The notes beneath the pieces were generated by a model. The model saw only the letters and a list, made by a program, of their open reading frames with translations. It ran no database searches and was not told where the DNA came from. DNA of 64,000 bases from Papaver somniferum. Taxonomy: Eukaryota > Streptophyta > Magnoliopsida > Ranunculales > Papaveraceae. Shown here one piece after another: positions 10,814 to 21,814 of the stretch. The DNA lies in NCBI RefSeq assembly GCF_003573695.1, contig NC_039359.1, forward strand, positions 134,317,939 to 134,381,938, given 5' to 3'. Position 1 is the stretch's first letter, and each line of letters begins with the position of its first letter. Position numbers and translations under genes: made by a program.

Positions 10814-12349
10814 TGGACATAAGTGCTATCTCAATAAACGTATCACCAGTCTTTGATGGCTCGAATTACCTTTGGTGGAAAATTGCGATGCGTGCCTTTC
10901 TTCAAGCGCGTGATTTTTAATCATCGGTTACGTTGTTAATGGCTATAGTCCTCTGGTTGTTACAATAGACACTGTAACTGTTCCAAAGGATACTGGTGAT
11001 TATGATGCTGCCGAGATTCTTGCTGCGAAGCAAAATTCTGATGGATTGAATACAATCATCCATGCCATTACCCCAGATCTTCAGCACCATGTGACTACGT
11101 GCACTCGGTCTAAAGAAGCTTGGGATATCTTAGAAACTGTATTTGAAGGGAATACCTGTGAAAAAGAAGCTAGGATTCAAAACCTAAATTCTGACTGGGA
11201 AAACCTTCTTATGGAGGATGAAGATTCATTTGATGAGTTTAATCACAAAGTGTCTGAAATTGTTAATGCATCTTTTGCATTGGGTAAGACTATTCCTTAA
11301 AAGGACATTGTGATGAAAATTCTCAGATCTTTGCCATCTAGATACGATTCTAAGAAACACACTATCGTTGAGGGAAATAACCTTGATGTGCTTTCCAGAA
11401 ATACTCTTGTTGGGAAGTTAAAGATCTTTGATCATGAGCATATATCCAAATCGGGAAAGGATATTGCATTCAAGGAACAAAATAACACTAAATGACTTGA
11501 TAAAAGTAAAAGTGTTGGCATCTCTGGTGATGATCTTTCTGAGACTGATTCTTCAGATGAAGATCTTGACAAGTCAGTCTCGTTGATCACAAGACAGTTT
11601 AGAGATCTTCTTTTGAAGAGAAGTAAACGGTTCACTAGAGACAAACCTAAGTCATCAGTTGAACCTCATAATCGTGTTTCTCCTAAAAACAGGGATACTG
11701 ATGATACTAATGACGAGGATATGCCACAGTTCTTCAAGTGTAAAGGTTTTGGTCATTTTGCAAATGAGTGTCCAAATCGTAGAAAGTACACTGGAAACAA
11801 AGGTCTTGCTGCAACTCTTGATGAAATGTCTGACCATTATGATTATAATGAAGACAAAAAATCAAATGTTGCACTCTTCTGTGAAAATGCTGATTTTGAT
11901 AATTGTAGCAATACGTTCATCAATCTCGATATTCTTCCAGAAGAAACTTCAACCACATTGGATGATAAAATGGATTTCTCTTTGCTCTATGGAAATTATT
12001 TTTCTAATTTTGCAGGTTCCACTGTATGTTTGGCAGCCTGCACAGATGTGATGTATAAACATTCCTCCAATTTGGCATGTTCTTATTGTACTCTTAGAGG
12101 TCATGAGTTATCAAAACGTTTCAAGTACAAACACAAGATAAGATATGTCAACAGACTTCAACGAAGAGAAAATCGATTAGCTAACAAGCTCAAACTTGTT
12201 CAGGAATCGACTGAGGTATGTAATCTTAGCTCCTCTTCAAAGAAGTTAATTTCCAAAGATGTGTCTACACCATTAAGAAAAAGATATTGGTCTGAACAGT
12301 CTGGGAAACAGAGAACTAGGAATTCCATTCAAGAAAGGTATGGTGGATA
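10814..12349 (+). pseudogene. Copia-type gag polyprotein, disrupted
   Basis: It opens at MDISAISINVSPVFDG with the DGSNYLWWKIAMRAFLQA motif of UBN2/copia gag. It continues through LQHHVTTCTRSKEAWDILE, NLNSDWENLLMEDEDSFDEF and MKILRSLPSRYDSKKH, and reaches a zinc-knuckle remnant FKCKGFGHFANECPN near 11735. The first Cys of the usual CX2CX4HX4C knuckle is replaced by Phe. Stops or shifts occur near 10917, 11299 and 11493. The open tail 11583-12349 is rich in Asp/Asn and basic residues. Gag would form the virus-like particle; this copy cannot make a full one. Confidence 0.85.
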
Positions 12350-12751
12350 GATTATTGTTCACCCCAGCACAAAGTAATTGTGTTGGTTAAGTGTCTTGTC
12401 TCACGCGTCTGGTTCAAAAGAGACAAGAGTTAGCACTCCACAGGGCTTTAGAAAAAGTGTTCTTTCTTGGTTTGTTGTTGATTTGTTTTTTAGTTTTTTT
12501 TTTTTTTTGGAATTCTTCCATCTTTTCATATCTTATTGATATTGAAAGGACTCTTCTCTGTTTTATCAATAAAAGAAGTTAAAATAGATAATTCTGCCTT
12601 TTTAGGGTAAGAGTTGTGTGTACGTGAATCCTTTAAGTGTATAAAGGTTCCATAACCCTACATTCCTTTTTCCTTCCTTAAGAAACTCTTTTATCACAAG
12701 TTTGCTTGTAGAGATTGTTCTGAGAAATTCCTCTCATAAACCCATATTGTT

Positions 12752-13183
12752 ATGGAGACTCCAAGCATCATAACTTCTGATGCAAAAGATGTTAATATGA
12801 TTGTTAAGTCATCAATCATGAAGGAAAAAGAAATTCCTCATGTTCACTCAAATTTGAAAAGAAAAAAAAGGAATGTGAGAAAACCAAAGGTTGTCCCTTT
12901 AAATCTTCAGAAATTTTCTGGTGTTCTTGAAGAATTGAAGGAATTAAGAACGGAAGTACAGCAAATAAAGGCTTTTGTGTTTAGGACTCTTGAAATTCAG
13001 AAGGCCTTGGTTCGGCATCAATCAAGAAGGTTAGTTGATATCAACTCCTATCTTCATGAACCTTATGTCCCAATGGTTGTTGACGACAAGGAGTTCGGGG
13101 ACGATAAAGAATTTTTCAAAGGTCTTAATGTCTATGAAACTTCTTATGAGAATTTATTCTTATGTTTTAAGAAGGATAACTAG
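12752..13183 (+). CDS. Intact accessory ORF of Copia-1, 143 residues
   Basis: A complete frame starts METPSIITSDAKDVN and has a very basic patch (LKRKKRNVRKPK, about residues 30-41). A predicted coiled-coil helix follows (LEELKELRTEVQQIKAF, about 57-73), then RHQSRRLVDINSYLHEP. The acidic C-terminus ends FKKDN. It lies about 400 bp downstream of the broken gag, in the place where pol would normally be. A TATA-like TATAAAGG is at about 12640. I recognise no family. A nucleic-acid binding or gag-like role is only a guess from charge and helix. It is the only undamaged frame of the element. Confidence 0.55.
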   Translation: METPSIITSDAKDVNMIVKSSIMKEKEIPHVHSNLKRKKRNVRKPKVVPLNLQKFSGVLEELKELRTEVQQIKAFVFRTLEIQKALVRHQSRRLVDINSYLHEPYVPMVVDDKEFGDDKEFFKGLNVYETSYENLFLCFKKDN

Positions 13184-13402
13184 GGTTTGGAATAGCAATT
13201 ATTGTGAGTACACATAGCTAATTCCACCGATTTTCATCTTGCAATTTTTTTAGATTTATTTATTTAAATTCTAAAGTTTATTTGGAAGATGATTTTGCAG
13301 TATTAATCTTTATGGTTTCATATATTACAACTTGTTATGGGATATGTGTGTTTGCGTCCGTGAAATGATTGTCCCATACGTGGTCAAAAGTTAAGTCCTT
13401 CA

Positions 13403-13600
13403 TATGTCATTATGCAAGTATTGATAAAAGATTGAATGAACTTTTGACAAACAAAAGTTAATCCTGTTATGTCATTATGCAAATATTGATGGAAGATAGG
13501 ATGGACTTTTGTTTACAAAGATTAAGTATATTATATGTCATTGTGAAAATAGTGATGAAAAATAGAATGAATCTTTGTTTATTCCGCAGTATTGATCTTC
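13403..13600. repeat. Three 65-bp tandem repeats
   Basis: Units start at 13403, 13468 and 13534 with TATGTCATTATGCAA-like words, and the third is more diverged. The rest of 13184-14470 is non-coding 3' region of Copia-1. Confidence 0.75.
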
Positions 13601-14471
13601 CCTGATCCATATCTTTATGTAAATACTGTGCGGCTCCGTAAGTTCTCTTATGTGAGCATTTTCGACTAAATTGATCATGGGTTCTCTTGTGGTTAATTTA
13701 ATTGAGATTTTTGGATACAAATTCATGTTTCATGTGATTTGTTAATGTCCAAAGAAATCCTTCTTTTCTTGTGAAAGTAAGGTCGCTCTTGTTGTTCTTT
13801 TGGGAATGACATTTTATGGGGGAGAGTTCTTAATTGAACTTGTGCTTAATTTCCAAATATTTGTGGAGAGTGCGGTTGTGGAATATTATAGGGGTTATCT
13901 TGTATCTTTATAAACTCCTTGATGAATGAATTTAGTTTCGTCTATATGATTGCATCTAAAAAAGTTGATATGTGCCTTTCTTTTGGTCATGAAGTATCTC
14001 TAAGGAAATTTCATTAGGATCCCACAAGTTGTCGTAACTTTGCCAATTTTATTGACAAAAAGGGGAAGAATTAATGTGTAGTTCACACTACAAATACATA
14101 TGGTTTCCGGATCATTATGTAAGGGGGAGTAGTTTTCATGTGAGATGAAGTATTGACTAAGGAGGATTGATACATATCACCATAGTATTGTTATCGAAGT
14201 TATGATACAATTGAACTTTGATGCTGTGTAATAATGCTATGACATTGTATAATAATGATTGACAGTTATTGTTTTCTCATTGTTATAGCTACGGATTTTC
14301 AACAACGATGATGCTGAGTTAAACACATTTAGAATCATTGGAGTACTTGGAAGTGACGAAGATTTCGAGAAATGTTGAAGAACCAATGAGATCAAGCATT
14401 TGGATGAGAAGCTACAAAGTTTATTTATTTTGTACTTCATATGTATTGATAGTTTTGTTATTAAAATTGAC

Positions 14472-14482
14472 AAAGGGGGAGA
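14472..14482 (+). promoter_or_regulatory. Polypurine tract of Copia-1
   Basis: AAAGGGGGAGA lies directly before the 3' LTR. Confidence 0.8.
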
Positions 14483-14483
14483 T

Positions 14484-16885
14484 TTTTAGAGCATTGATCG
14501 GTCGAACTCGAAAGCATTGCTATCTCAAGCTTGTTTGTCAAGTTTAGTTGCTAAAACTATAAGTCTTGATTTCTAGTCTACTTATAGATGAGTCTCAGAT
14601 TAGGATATCAAGTGCAGTTGAGCTTTAAACTGCACGACGTTCATCCAATGAAGACGAAAAACTACTCAAGGGAACTTGTGGAACTTCATCAACTAAAGGT
14701 ATGTGGAGACTTGAACTTATCTATCACCCAAAAGTCTATCTACTCTATCTCCTATTTGAGACAAAAAGTCGTATTCCTATATAGACTTCAATTATACACA
14801 TTTTCTATTTCGATCCGAGTTCATATCGCTTATCTATTTCTCGAAATATGTGTCGGTAAGATTTCGCTTTAGCCAAGTTCATCTTTACTCGTGACGAAAG
14901 TCATGTTGATTATTTCAATAACTTTAAAATCACTTTAATGCTAATAGTTTGTGAATAACAACTATTTTAACATCCTCTAAGAAAGTTTCAATAATTGAAA
15001 TGAGAGTTTAGAACAAGTAACCATGTTTGGATATAAACATAGTGTGTTCTCACATTTGTGTAAAAGTCCAAAACCGGGAACGTGAACTACGCGTACCCGT
15101 ACGCGTACCGGCGGTTGTTGGAAATCCGGGCAAGTATGCATACCAGTACGCATACTGGCGGAAGTTTCACGTCTGTGAATTTCTGCTGGAGTTTGGGAGA
15201 GTGAATTGGTATGCGTACCCGTACGCGTACTGGCGTAACCAAACTCGGTCTGGCTACTTAGGTATGCGTACTCGTTTGCATACTTAAGTGGTTTACTTTC
15301 TAAAATCGGTTTGTTCATGAACTAAAACATTTATATAATAAGGAATCCAATCTTTGTAAACCGTGGCTATAATGTTCATGAATTGATTCGAGTGAATCAA
15401 AACCGATTTTTCTTCGATTATGTCTTGTGTACTTCTATGAGATCTAAGAAATTGAAAAACTCTCAAACTAGTTCATTTGAGTCCTTTGAACTAGTTATGG
15501 TAAAGTTGAATAAGGTTGATATGAAAGTGCTCTTATGGATAACCATTGGTTAACTATTGTTGAACCGACTAAGTTTAAACGTTTAGGTACGGTTACTCAA
15601 ACCTAAATGAAGGTACATTTCCTTTTTGTATGACAAGCTAAGTTCGATCTAACTGTTGAAAGATATTAGCTTGAATCTAATCAGATTTTCATCTAACGGT
15701 GAATATTGAATGCTTTGTTACCAAGGTACTTAGATTGCAAACCCTGATTTGAAATCTATATAAAGGAGAACTCTAGCAACTGGGAAACCTAATCCCCGTA
15801 CCTCCTGTGTGATACTAGTTGCATAGCTAGAGTCGATTCTCCTTTAACCTTAGCTAGGTTTTTCACGAAACCCTGTAGGTTAACGACTTAAAAACTTCAT
15901 TGGGATTGTGAAGCCAGACCCAACTATTTTCTTTATAGTTGCGTGATCTGATCTTACTGATTTCTATCGTGATTGAGTACAATCGTAAGATTTGCTTGAG
16001 ATTTATATCTCTGATAGGCAAGATAGAAAAGTATTCACACACATATTCGTCTCATCGTTTGTGATTCCACAATATGTTGTTTCGTTAATCGATTAAGATT
16101 ATTGTGAGGTGATTGGTAATACTAGGCTTTTCTTCGGAAATATAAGTCCGGGTTATCAATTGGTTCCTGTTCACCTTGATTTATCAAAAGACGGAACAAA
16201 AACTCGTAGGTATATCTGTGGGGACAAATTTATCTATTCAATAGACTTTTCTGTGTGATACATATTTGTTTATCAAGTCTTCGACTTTGGGTCGTAGCAA
16301 TTTTTGGTTGTGGGTGTGATCATCTAAGGGAATCAAGCGCGTAGCATCATGATTGGATCAGAGACGTAAGGAATGTGACTGTACCTTGATCAGTGTGAGA
16401 TTGATTAGGGATCAACTACATTCCAGTCCGAAGTTATCTTTGTAGTAGGCTAATGTCTGTAGAGGCTTAATACAATATGGTGTTCAAATCTGGACTAGAT
16501 CCCATGGTTTTTCTGCATTTAACGTTTCCTCGTTAACAAAACTTACGGCGTCTGTGTTATTTCTTTTCCGCATTATATTTTATTATATAATTGAAATATC
16601 ACAAGTTGTAAATCCAACCTTTGGTTGTTGATTGAAATTGATTGATCCTTGAGCATTGGTCTTTGGTACCGTTCAAGGTATTTCTCTTATATCCAATCTG
16701 GCTCGCGAATCCTTATTTTCTTGATTACGGATTGAATATAGAAATTGAGATATAACTCTTTGATATAATTTTTAGTAAGATTGAGTCTGATTGTCTAGTT
16801 GATTCTCTTGAAAGTATATTGGAGTTAGTCCATACAGATTGCTAAGCGAAGTATTGGGAGAGGTTGTTAGACCCCCGCTTTTTCA
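14484..16885 (+). repeat. 3' LTR of Copia-1
   Basis: 2402 bp. The expected TG start is mutated to TT, and it ends CCCGCTTTTTCA. The TATA box is at about 15757-15765. The inverted-repeat array is at 15088-15285. Confidence 0.9.
15088..15285. repeat. Inverted-repeat array in U3 of the 3' LTR
   Basis: Same place as 8929-9127. The first block reads ACGCGTACCCGTACGCGTAC here where the 5' LTR has TATGCGTACCCGTATGCGTA. Later blocks keep the GTATGCGTACCCGTACGCG pattern. Confidence 0.75.
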
Positions 16886-16890
16886 CTTAT

Positions 16891-18811
16891 TACTAATGAG
16901 TGTGTTGACAGTAGGTTCAAAGATAAAAAACCAGGTATTTTATGCAAGATAGATATGAAAAAAGCATTCGACAATGTCAATTGGAGTGCTCTTTTTAATA
17001 TTCTAAGAAGACATGGTTTTGGCGATAAATGGCTTTCATGGATGCAATGGTGTATTTCCTCCGTTCATCTCTTTGATCTAGTTAATGGATCTTCTACTGA
17101 AAAATTCAAGCCAGCCAAAGGATTACGACAAGGCGACTCCCTTTCACCTTATCTTTTTCTTCTAGTGGTGGAAGTGCTCTCAAAACTTATGAATGATGCA
17201 GTTCAAAGAGATCAACTTCACGGCTTTCAAGTAGTAGGTACTTGTGAAGTCATATATCTCATCTTCAATTTTCTGACGATCACTCATTTTTATCGATGCA
17301 AAAGAAGAGGAGGTAAATAGACTTTTTATAATTCTTACTATTTTTGAATAACTGACCGGCATGAGATTGAACCCAGAGAAGAGTGCAATGTCACTATAGG
17401 GGAGGACCAAGTTATCTCTTCACTGGCTAAAGAATTGGGGTGTAAAACTGAAGCTCTGCCTATAAAATACTTAGGCCTTCCCATTGGTGCTAGCTCTAGA
17501 AGTCTTTCCGTTTGGGACTCGGTTCTAAAAAGAATGGAAGTGAGACTTGTTTCTTGGAAGAAGAAGTTTCTAAACAGAACCCGCAGATTGGCTCTTATAA
17601 AGGGATGTCTCCCAAGCTTAGCCATCTACTTTGTCTTTTTTCCACCTCCCTGTGATAAAGTTGATGCGAAACTTTCTTTGGGGTGCAGTGGTGGATAAAA
17701 AAAAGATGGCTTGGGTGAACTGGACCAAGGTCAGTCTTTTGAAAAAGAACAGTGGGTTAGGTATTAAGAATCTAAGGTTAACTAATAAATCCATTCTTCC
17801 CAAATGGTCGTGGAGGTATGCGACGCAAAGAAGTACTCCGTGGAGAAACATTGCTCAACAGAAAGGTATGGTAAACAAAAACATTGCTTTGCCTGCTGAC
17901 AATATCACTGTGCAAGGAAATATTTTAAGGAGGAACATCACAAGGATGGTGCCAGAAATTCAAAGATTTGTTACTTTTAAAATTAATGACGGTAAGAACA
18001 TCATATTTTGGTTTGATCATTGGACTGATAGGGGAAGTATCAAGGACATGTTCCCTGTCATTTTCAAAGCCTGTAAACACAAACAAGCAACTATCTCGGA
18101 GATGATTAGAGACGGAAGTTGGCAGGGTAACTTCAAAGCAAATTTGAATCAGAATGAGCAAATGGAGTGGGATATCCTTCTTAGAGATTTAGGTCATGTT
18201 CCTACTTTAGTAGACGAGGATGATGATGTGCACTTCGTGGAGAATGTTTGCCCTAAATCTTGTTACAATGCAACTATAATCATCTTTTGTGGCTGAAAGG
18301 AATTCCAAACAAAGTAAGTTTGTTGCTTTGGGAAGCTTTTAACAATTCTCTTCCTATAAGGAAAATGCTTCGACGACGTGGAGTTGATCTGGAGTCAGAA
18401 ATGTGTGTTTTCTGCAATCGGGAACGAGAGACAGCTGAACATTTGCTGCTACATTGCACTTTCGCGTTTGAGGTTTGGGACTTATTTATTAAAGCCTTCC
18501 ATATTGCATGGCCTATGCCATCGTCGATTCTGCAACTCTTTATTGCTTGGGACTGGAACGTATTGGATGGAAGATGTAAAACTATACGGTCATTAACTCA
18601 CTACGCCATAGTTTGGAATCTTTGGAATGCTAGGAACAACAGGGTCTTTGGGTGTATGATTCGTTCAGTAGAGGAGATTATCATTATGGTTATACAGACG
18701 CTAGTTCTTTGGGATTGCGACAAAGATCTGTTCAAGTTTGTCGATGCAAACTCAGTCTTACAACTAGGAAATAATTTTGCATATGTAGTTTATTGTGTCT
18801 GTCTCTTGTAA
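16891..18811 (+). pseudogene. LINE A ORF2, RT core to zinc-binding end
   Basis: The frame resumes with CVDSRFKDKKPGILCKIDMKK and KAFDNVNWSAL (RT block A). GLRQGDSLSPYLFLLVVE and a damaged catalytic box follow; the usual FADDT reads FSDDH in a shifted frame near 17270. Next come IKYLGLPIG, MAWVNWTKVSLLKKNSGLGI, and the zf-RVT region with KVSLLLWEAFNNSLP, CVFCNRERETAEHLLLHC and VWNLWNARNNRVF, ending at 18811. At least four frame breaks are seen. This would be the priming and copying enzyme of the LINE; it is inactive. Confidence 0.88.
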
Positions 18812-18865
18812 CTTCTGATACTTCAGGCTCTGCTTGTTTTTTTCTTAATACAACCTTTCCTTTTC

Positions 18866-18874
18866 GAAAAAAAA
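18866..18874 (+). terminator. LINE A 3' A-tail
   Basis: A short A-run follows CTTTTCG about 60 bp after the ORF2 stop, marking the LINE 3' end against CYP74 flanking sequence. Confidence 0.6.
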
Positions 18875-18877
18875 AAT

Positions 18878-19072
18878 ATTTATCCTAAAACTTATGGCCA
18901 TAGCAGACTGCCCTTTATATTGAGGGAGAGAACTATAATCCAAAGGAAAGCAATAATGATAAGCCACTAAAATAAGGTAACATCCACCCACAACGAATGC
19001 GAATACAAAGAAAAGAAAATATTTTGCATAATTCCACAAGACATGGTGACAACAACTCTATAAAATGACATG
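18878..19072 (-). repeat. Duplicated 3' flank of the CYP74 gene
   Basis: TTTATCCTAAAACTTATGGC and the following 190 bp match 58728-58920 downstream of the second CYP74 copy. The duplicated unit therefore includes 3' flank as well as coding sequence. Homology resumes at 20409 after the insertion. Confidence 0.85.
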
Positions 19073-19202
19073 AATTAAAGTCTGCAGGCATCCAACTCAA
19101 AATCAATTGACAATAAGTAGAGTAGCTCCACACCTTATATGGACCGCTGTATGGTTGCCCTATCTGCTTGGGTCTTACTGAGTCTCACGTCTCATACAGG
19201 GC

Positions 19203-19537
19203 TTGGCTGTGATACGGACATCCAACTCAACACCAATTGACAATGAGTGGAGAGGCCCTTCTATATTATATTTTAAGTTTATTTGGGGGACATTAACAGT
19301 GTGGGACTATTATCCTCAACACGCACCCTCACGTGTAGCCTCGTTGGGTCTAACACGTGGACCTACGTTGTGTGGTGACCGTTAGGCCTACTCACACACG
19401 GGCCTAGCTCTGATACCAAATTAAAGTCTGCAGGCATCCAACTCAAAACCAATTGGAAATGAGTGGAGAGGCCCTTCTATATTATATTTTAAGTTTATTA
19501 AGGGGACATTAACAGTGTGGGACTATTATCCTCAACA
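19203..19537 (-). mobile_element. TRIM unit, minus orientation
   Basis: On the minus strand an LTR of about 119 bp (19537 down to 19419, starts TGTTGAGGATAATAGTCCC) is followed by TGGTATCAGAGC (primer site, 19403-19418). A short spacer, a purine tract GTGAGGGTGCG and a second LTR from 19321 come next. The LTR-PBS-PPT-LTR order in about 330 bp is diagnostic of TRIMs. Confidence 0.75.
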
Positions 19538-20182
19538 TCTCTGTCACACTTTGTAAGATTTACAAAAGGTAAATGTCACAGTTAAGTGTTACTGAAGAAT
19601 TGTTACAGAAGCGTGACAGAAGAAAAAGTCACAGTTTGTGACAGTAGGCGTGACAAAAAGTGTTATAACAATGGAGAAGTGTGACAGTTTTCTGGCAGAG
19701 GCGTTGCAGAAAGCAAATTTGTTTTTTGAAGGTGAAGAAGCTTTGGGAAAGTGGTTGATTCAAAGGGTTAAGTTGTGGATTTGAAATATACGCAACAGAA
19801 GATCAAAGTTGGTATTGCAGTCAGGAATGACTGGTACAGTTTGATTAAGGTGATTGAATTCAGAAACTTAGAATGACAAGGTATGTTGGGTGGTTATGTT
19901 TGAGCTTAAGGGAGGATGGTATCATGTTAACCTCAAACATGGTGATCGAAGAGTTTGTGGCAGAAACTTGGAAATCTTACAAAGTGTGGCAGACTTTGTG
20001 ATAGTTATTGTTTGTGGCAGAAGCGTAACAAGAGAAAGATTGTGAGAGAATCATGAGGAAACAAAAAAAAATAAAAAAAAATTGAAGAAACAAAAACAAT
20101 AAGGCTGTGAAGAAAGAGAAATAATCACCAGGTGGTGATGGGACAGTAAAGAGAGACAGAGTTGGATGTCCGTATTCTAACA

Positions 20183-20408
20183 TGGTATTAGAGCAGGCTA
20201 TTTGCGACGAGTCTTTGACCGCGCCTTTACTCCGCGTCACCCGATTTATTGTTCCACGTGTTAGACCCAACGAGGCTACACGTGAGGGGGCGTGTTGAGA
20301 TCATTAGTCCCGCATGGTTGGGTTATTTAAGATCCTGCGGTTTATAATCTCTTAGGACCTCTCCACTCATTGCCAATTGGTTTTGAGTTGGATGCCCGTA
20401 TTCTAACA
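20183..20408 (+). mobile_element. TRIM unit, plus orientation, 5' LTR truncated
   Basis: The primer site TGGTATTAGAGC (20183-20194) directly follows an LTR remnant ending ATTCTAACA. The purine tract GTGAGGGGGCG (20282-20292) directly precedes the 3' LTR 20293-20408, which ends ATTCTAACA. Confidence 0.75.
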
Positions 20409-20508
20409 ACATGTGTCCTCCTTATTAGTGCATCAAAACCGAACCCCTCGTGGACTGTGCATCCCCAATAGGAAAGAACAAGTTCTTTGGATTTTTCTTC
20501 TATCCTAT

Positions 20509-21814
20509 CATCCCTCGGCAGTGGCTTTTGTAAGAGAAGTGAACGTAACTTGAGGACACAATAGTGAGGATCCTAGCTCAGCCTTAAATGAGTTGTACCG
20601 GATAAATAACTCCACCACCAAAAGACTTGAAAGAAACTCCACAAAATTCTTCCATGCACAAAGTTTGTTGTCCATTGACTACACGACATACTTCAAGAGT
20701 TTCTCTCCCTCAACTCCTACAAACCTGTCCGCTACAAATTCTTCAGCTCTCTCAAAGACCTTAGGATCTTTGGTCACAATTGGCATATACCCGAACAACA
20801 TCTCCCCCTGTTTAACTTGAAACGCTGATTCATGTTTCTCTATTACCAAGTCTGTCTTGGCTTTAGCATACTGGAACGGTGTTGCTGGATCTAACCTCAG
20901 AACTTCGTAAATCACTGACTTCACCAGTGGAATCTCTTATATTGCTTTCATCGTCACCTTTCCTTCATTGGACTTCACTGCTGATCTTATATCATATATT
21001 AACTGCTTTTGTATCTTTAAATCTAAGCGACTGATCCTTTTTTTTGATGTTTGGGAAATGAGCCTTCATCCCAGTGAAGGCATTAAAACGCACAAAAAGG
21101 AGAAGATTATGGCAGACTTCGTCTCTTTTTATACCCATCTTCTCACCTTGATCGAGAATCCCACATGCATTTGTGTAGAAGAAATTGTATAGCTCCTGAT
21201 AACCGCGCTTTAGCAAACACGGAGGCAGACGAAAGGTGTGCAAGAGAGGATCTTCTAGAAAACAAGGTAAGCTTACTGGGGCAATCGGAGCTACTATGAA
21301 CAAAAACCATGGAAGGATTTTCGATGGTGCTCCGTCACCGAACTCTGTGTTAGTTGGGTTTGTTGAGAGCCAGGAACGAGCTAGGAAGTTAAAACACGCC
21401 TTTTCATTTAGACCACCAGTTGGAGCATCAAAGTTTACCTTACATTTGGAAGCAAGTTTACTCTCAAGAGTGTCAAACAATTCACCAAAACTTGTTCTAA
21501 AATCTGGGATGATATATTCACTTTGTGAATGCATGAGGGAGAGAAATAGTTGTTTGAGCTTGGAATGATTAGGTTCAGATGGATCGAGATAGGAAAGGAC
21601 TCTGTAACCACCGGTTAGTTTCGTGGAGGGCATGTACGTACCAGTGAAAAGATCTTTCTTCTCAACCTTAGAGACATCGAAAAGGATCGAAAAGCTCTTG
21701 GAATCAAGAAGGATAACCACCTTAGAGTTTGATGAGATGAAGGGACCGGGTGGCATATTAGCTCGAAACACGGTGCATTGATATTTTTGCATTCGAGACA
21801 GAAAGTATTTTTAT
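20509..21814 (-). pseudogene. CYP74A-like allene oxide synthase, decayed copy
   Basis: On the minus strand the frame from 21792 gives MQKYQCTVFRANMPPGPFIS, KDLFTGTYMPSTKLTGGYR and LSYLDPSEPNHSKLKQL. The C-terminal part has KAKTDLVIEKHESAFQV, GEMLFGYMPIVTKDP and AEEFVADRFVGVEGEKLLKY, all classic CYP74A. Compared with the copy at 58995-60870 it has four lesions: a +1 shift in a T-run near 21043, a premature TAA at 20937-20939, and a deletion of about 26 bp near 20680 removing the SNGPET region before the haem-binding Cys. The fourth is loss of the first 55-60 residues, where the sequence turns into an LTR remnant. The enzyme class dehydrates fatty acid hydroperoxides to allene oxides. This copy is dead. 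Confidence 0.92.

Larger units (their letters stand above)
8327..16885 (+). mobile_element. Copia-type gag-only LTR retrotransposon (Copia-1)
   Basis: Two long LTRs (2420 and 2402 bp) are flanked by the 5-bp duplication CTTAT (8322-8326, 16886-16890), both halves lying inside LINE A. A Met-tRNA-type primer binding site (TGTTATCAGAGC) follows the 5' LTR and a purine tract (AAAGGGGGAGA) precedes the 3' LTR. The 3.7-kb interior holds a copia-type gag with stops and an intact 143-codon ORF. It has no protease, integrase or RT. Long LTRs plus gag without pol match the TR-GAG class of non-autonomous elements. The LTRs have diverged visibly, so it is older than Gypsy-1 looks. Confidence 0.9.
190..18874 (+). 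mobile_element. L1-type LINE (LINE A), interrupted twice
   Basis: A non-LTR retrotransposon in three pieces: about 190-1586, 7605-8326 and 16886-18874. Joining the pieces gives the expected ORF2 order: apurinic endonuclease, reverse transcriptase, zinc-binding C-terminus, then an A-run at 18866-18874. The first break is the gypsy-type element 1587-7604 and the second is the copia-type element 8327-16885. Each interrupter is flanked by an exact target duplication made of LINE sequence. The coding frame has many stops, so the LINE is old relative to its inserts. Its 3' end abuts the flank of the CYP74 pseudogene copy. Confidence 0.85.
19073..20408. mobile_element. TRIM-type composite insertion
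   Basis: A 1336-bp insert is flanked by ACATG on both sides (19068-19072, 20409-20413). The second CYP74 locus shows the uninterrupted site near 58917-58930. Both ends contain GGCATCCAACTCAAAACCAATTG in opposite orientation. It carries short-LTR units in both orientations and about 600 bp of middle sequence (19545-20160) with repeated GTGACAG words. No coding capacity is seen. Confidence 0.75.

Noticed and set aside
20509..21814. Hydroperoxide lyase or divinyl ether synthase instead of allene oxide synthase
   Set aside because: The FTGTYMPS and SYLDPSEP blocks and the Phe position fit CYP74A best. Alternatives are possible but less supported.
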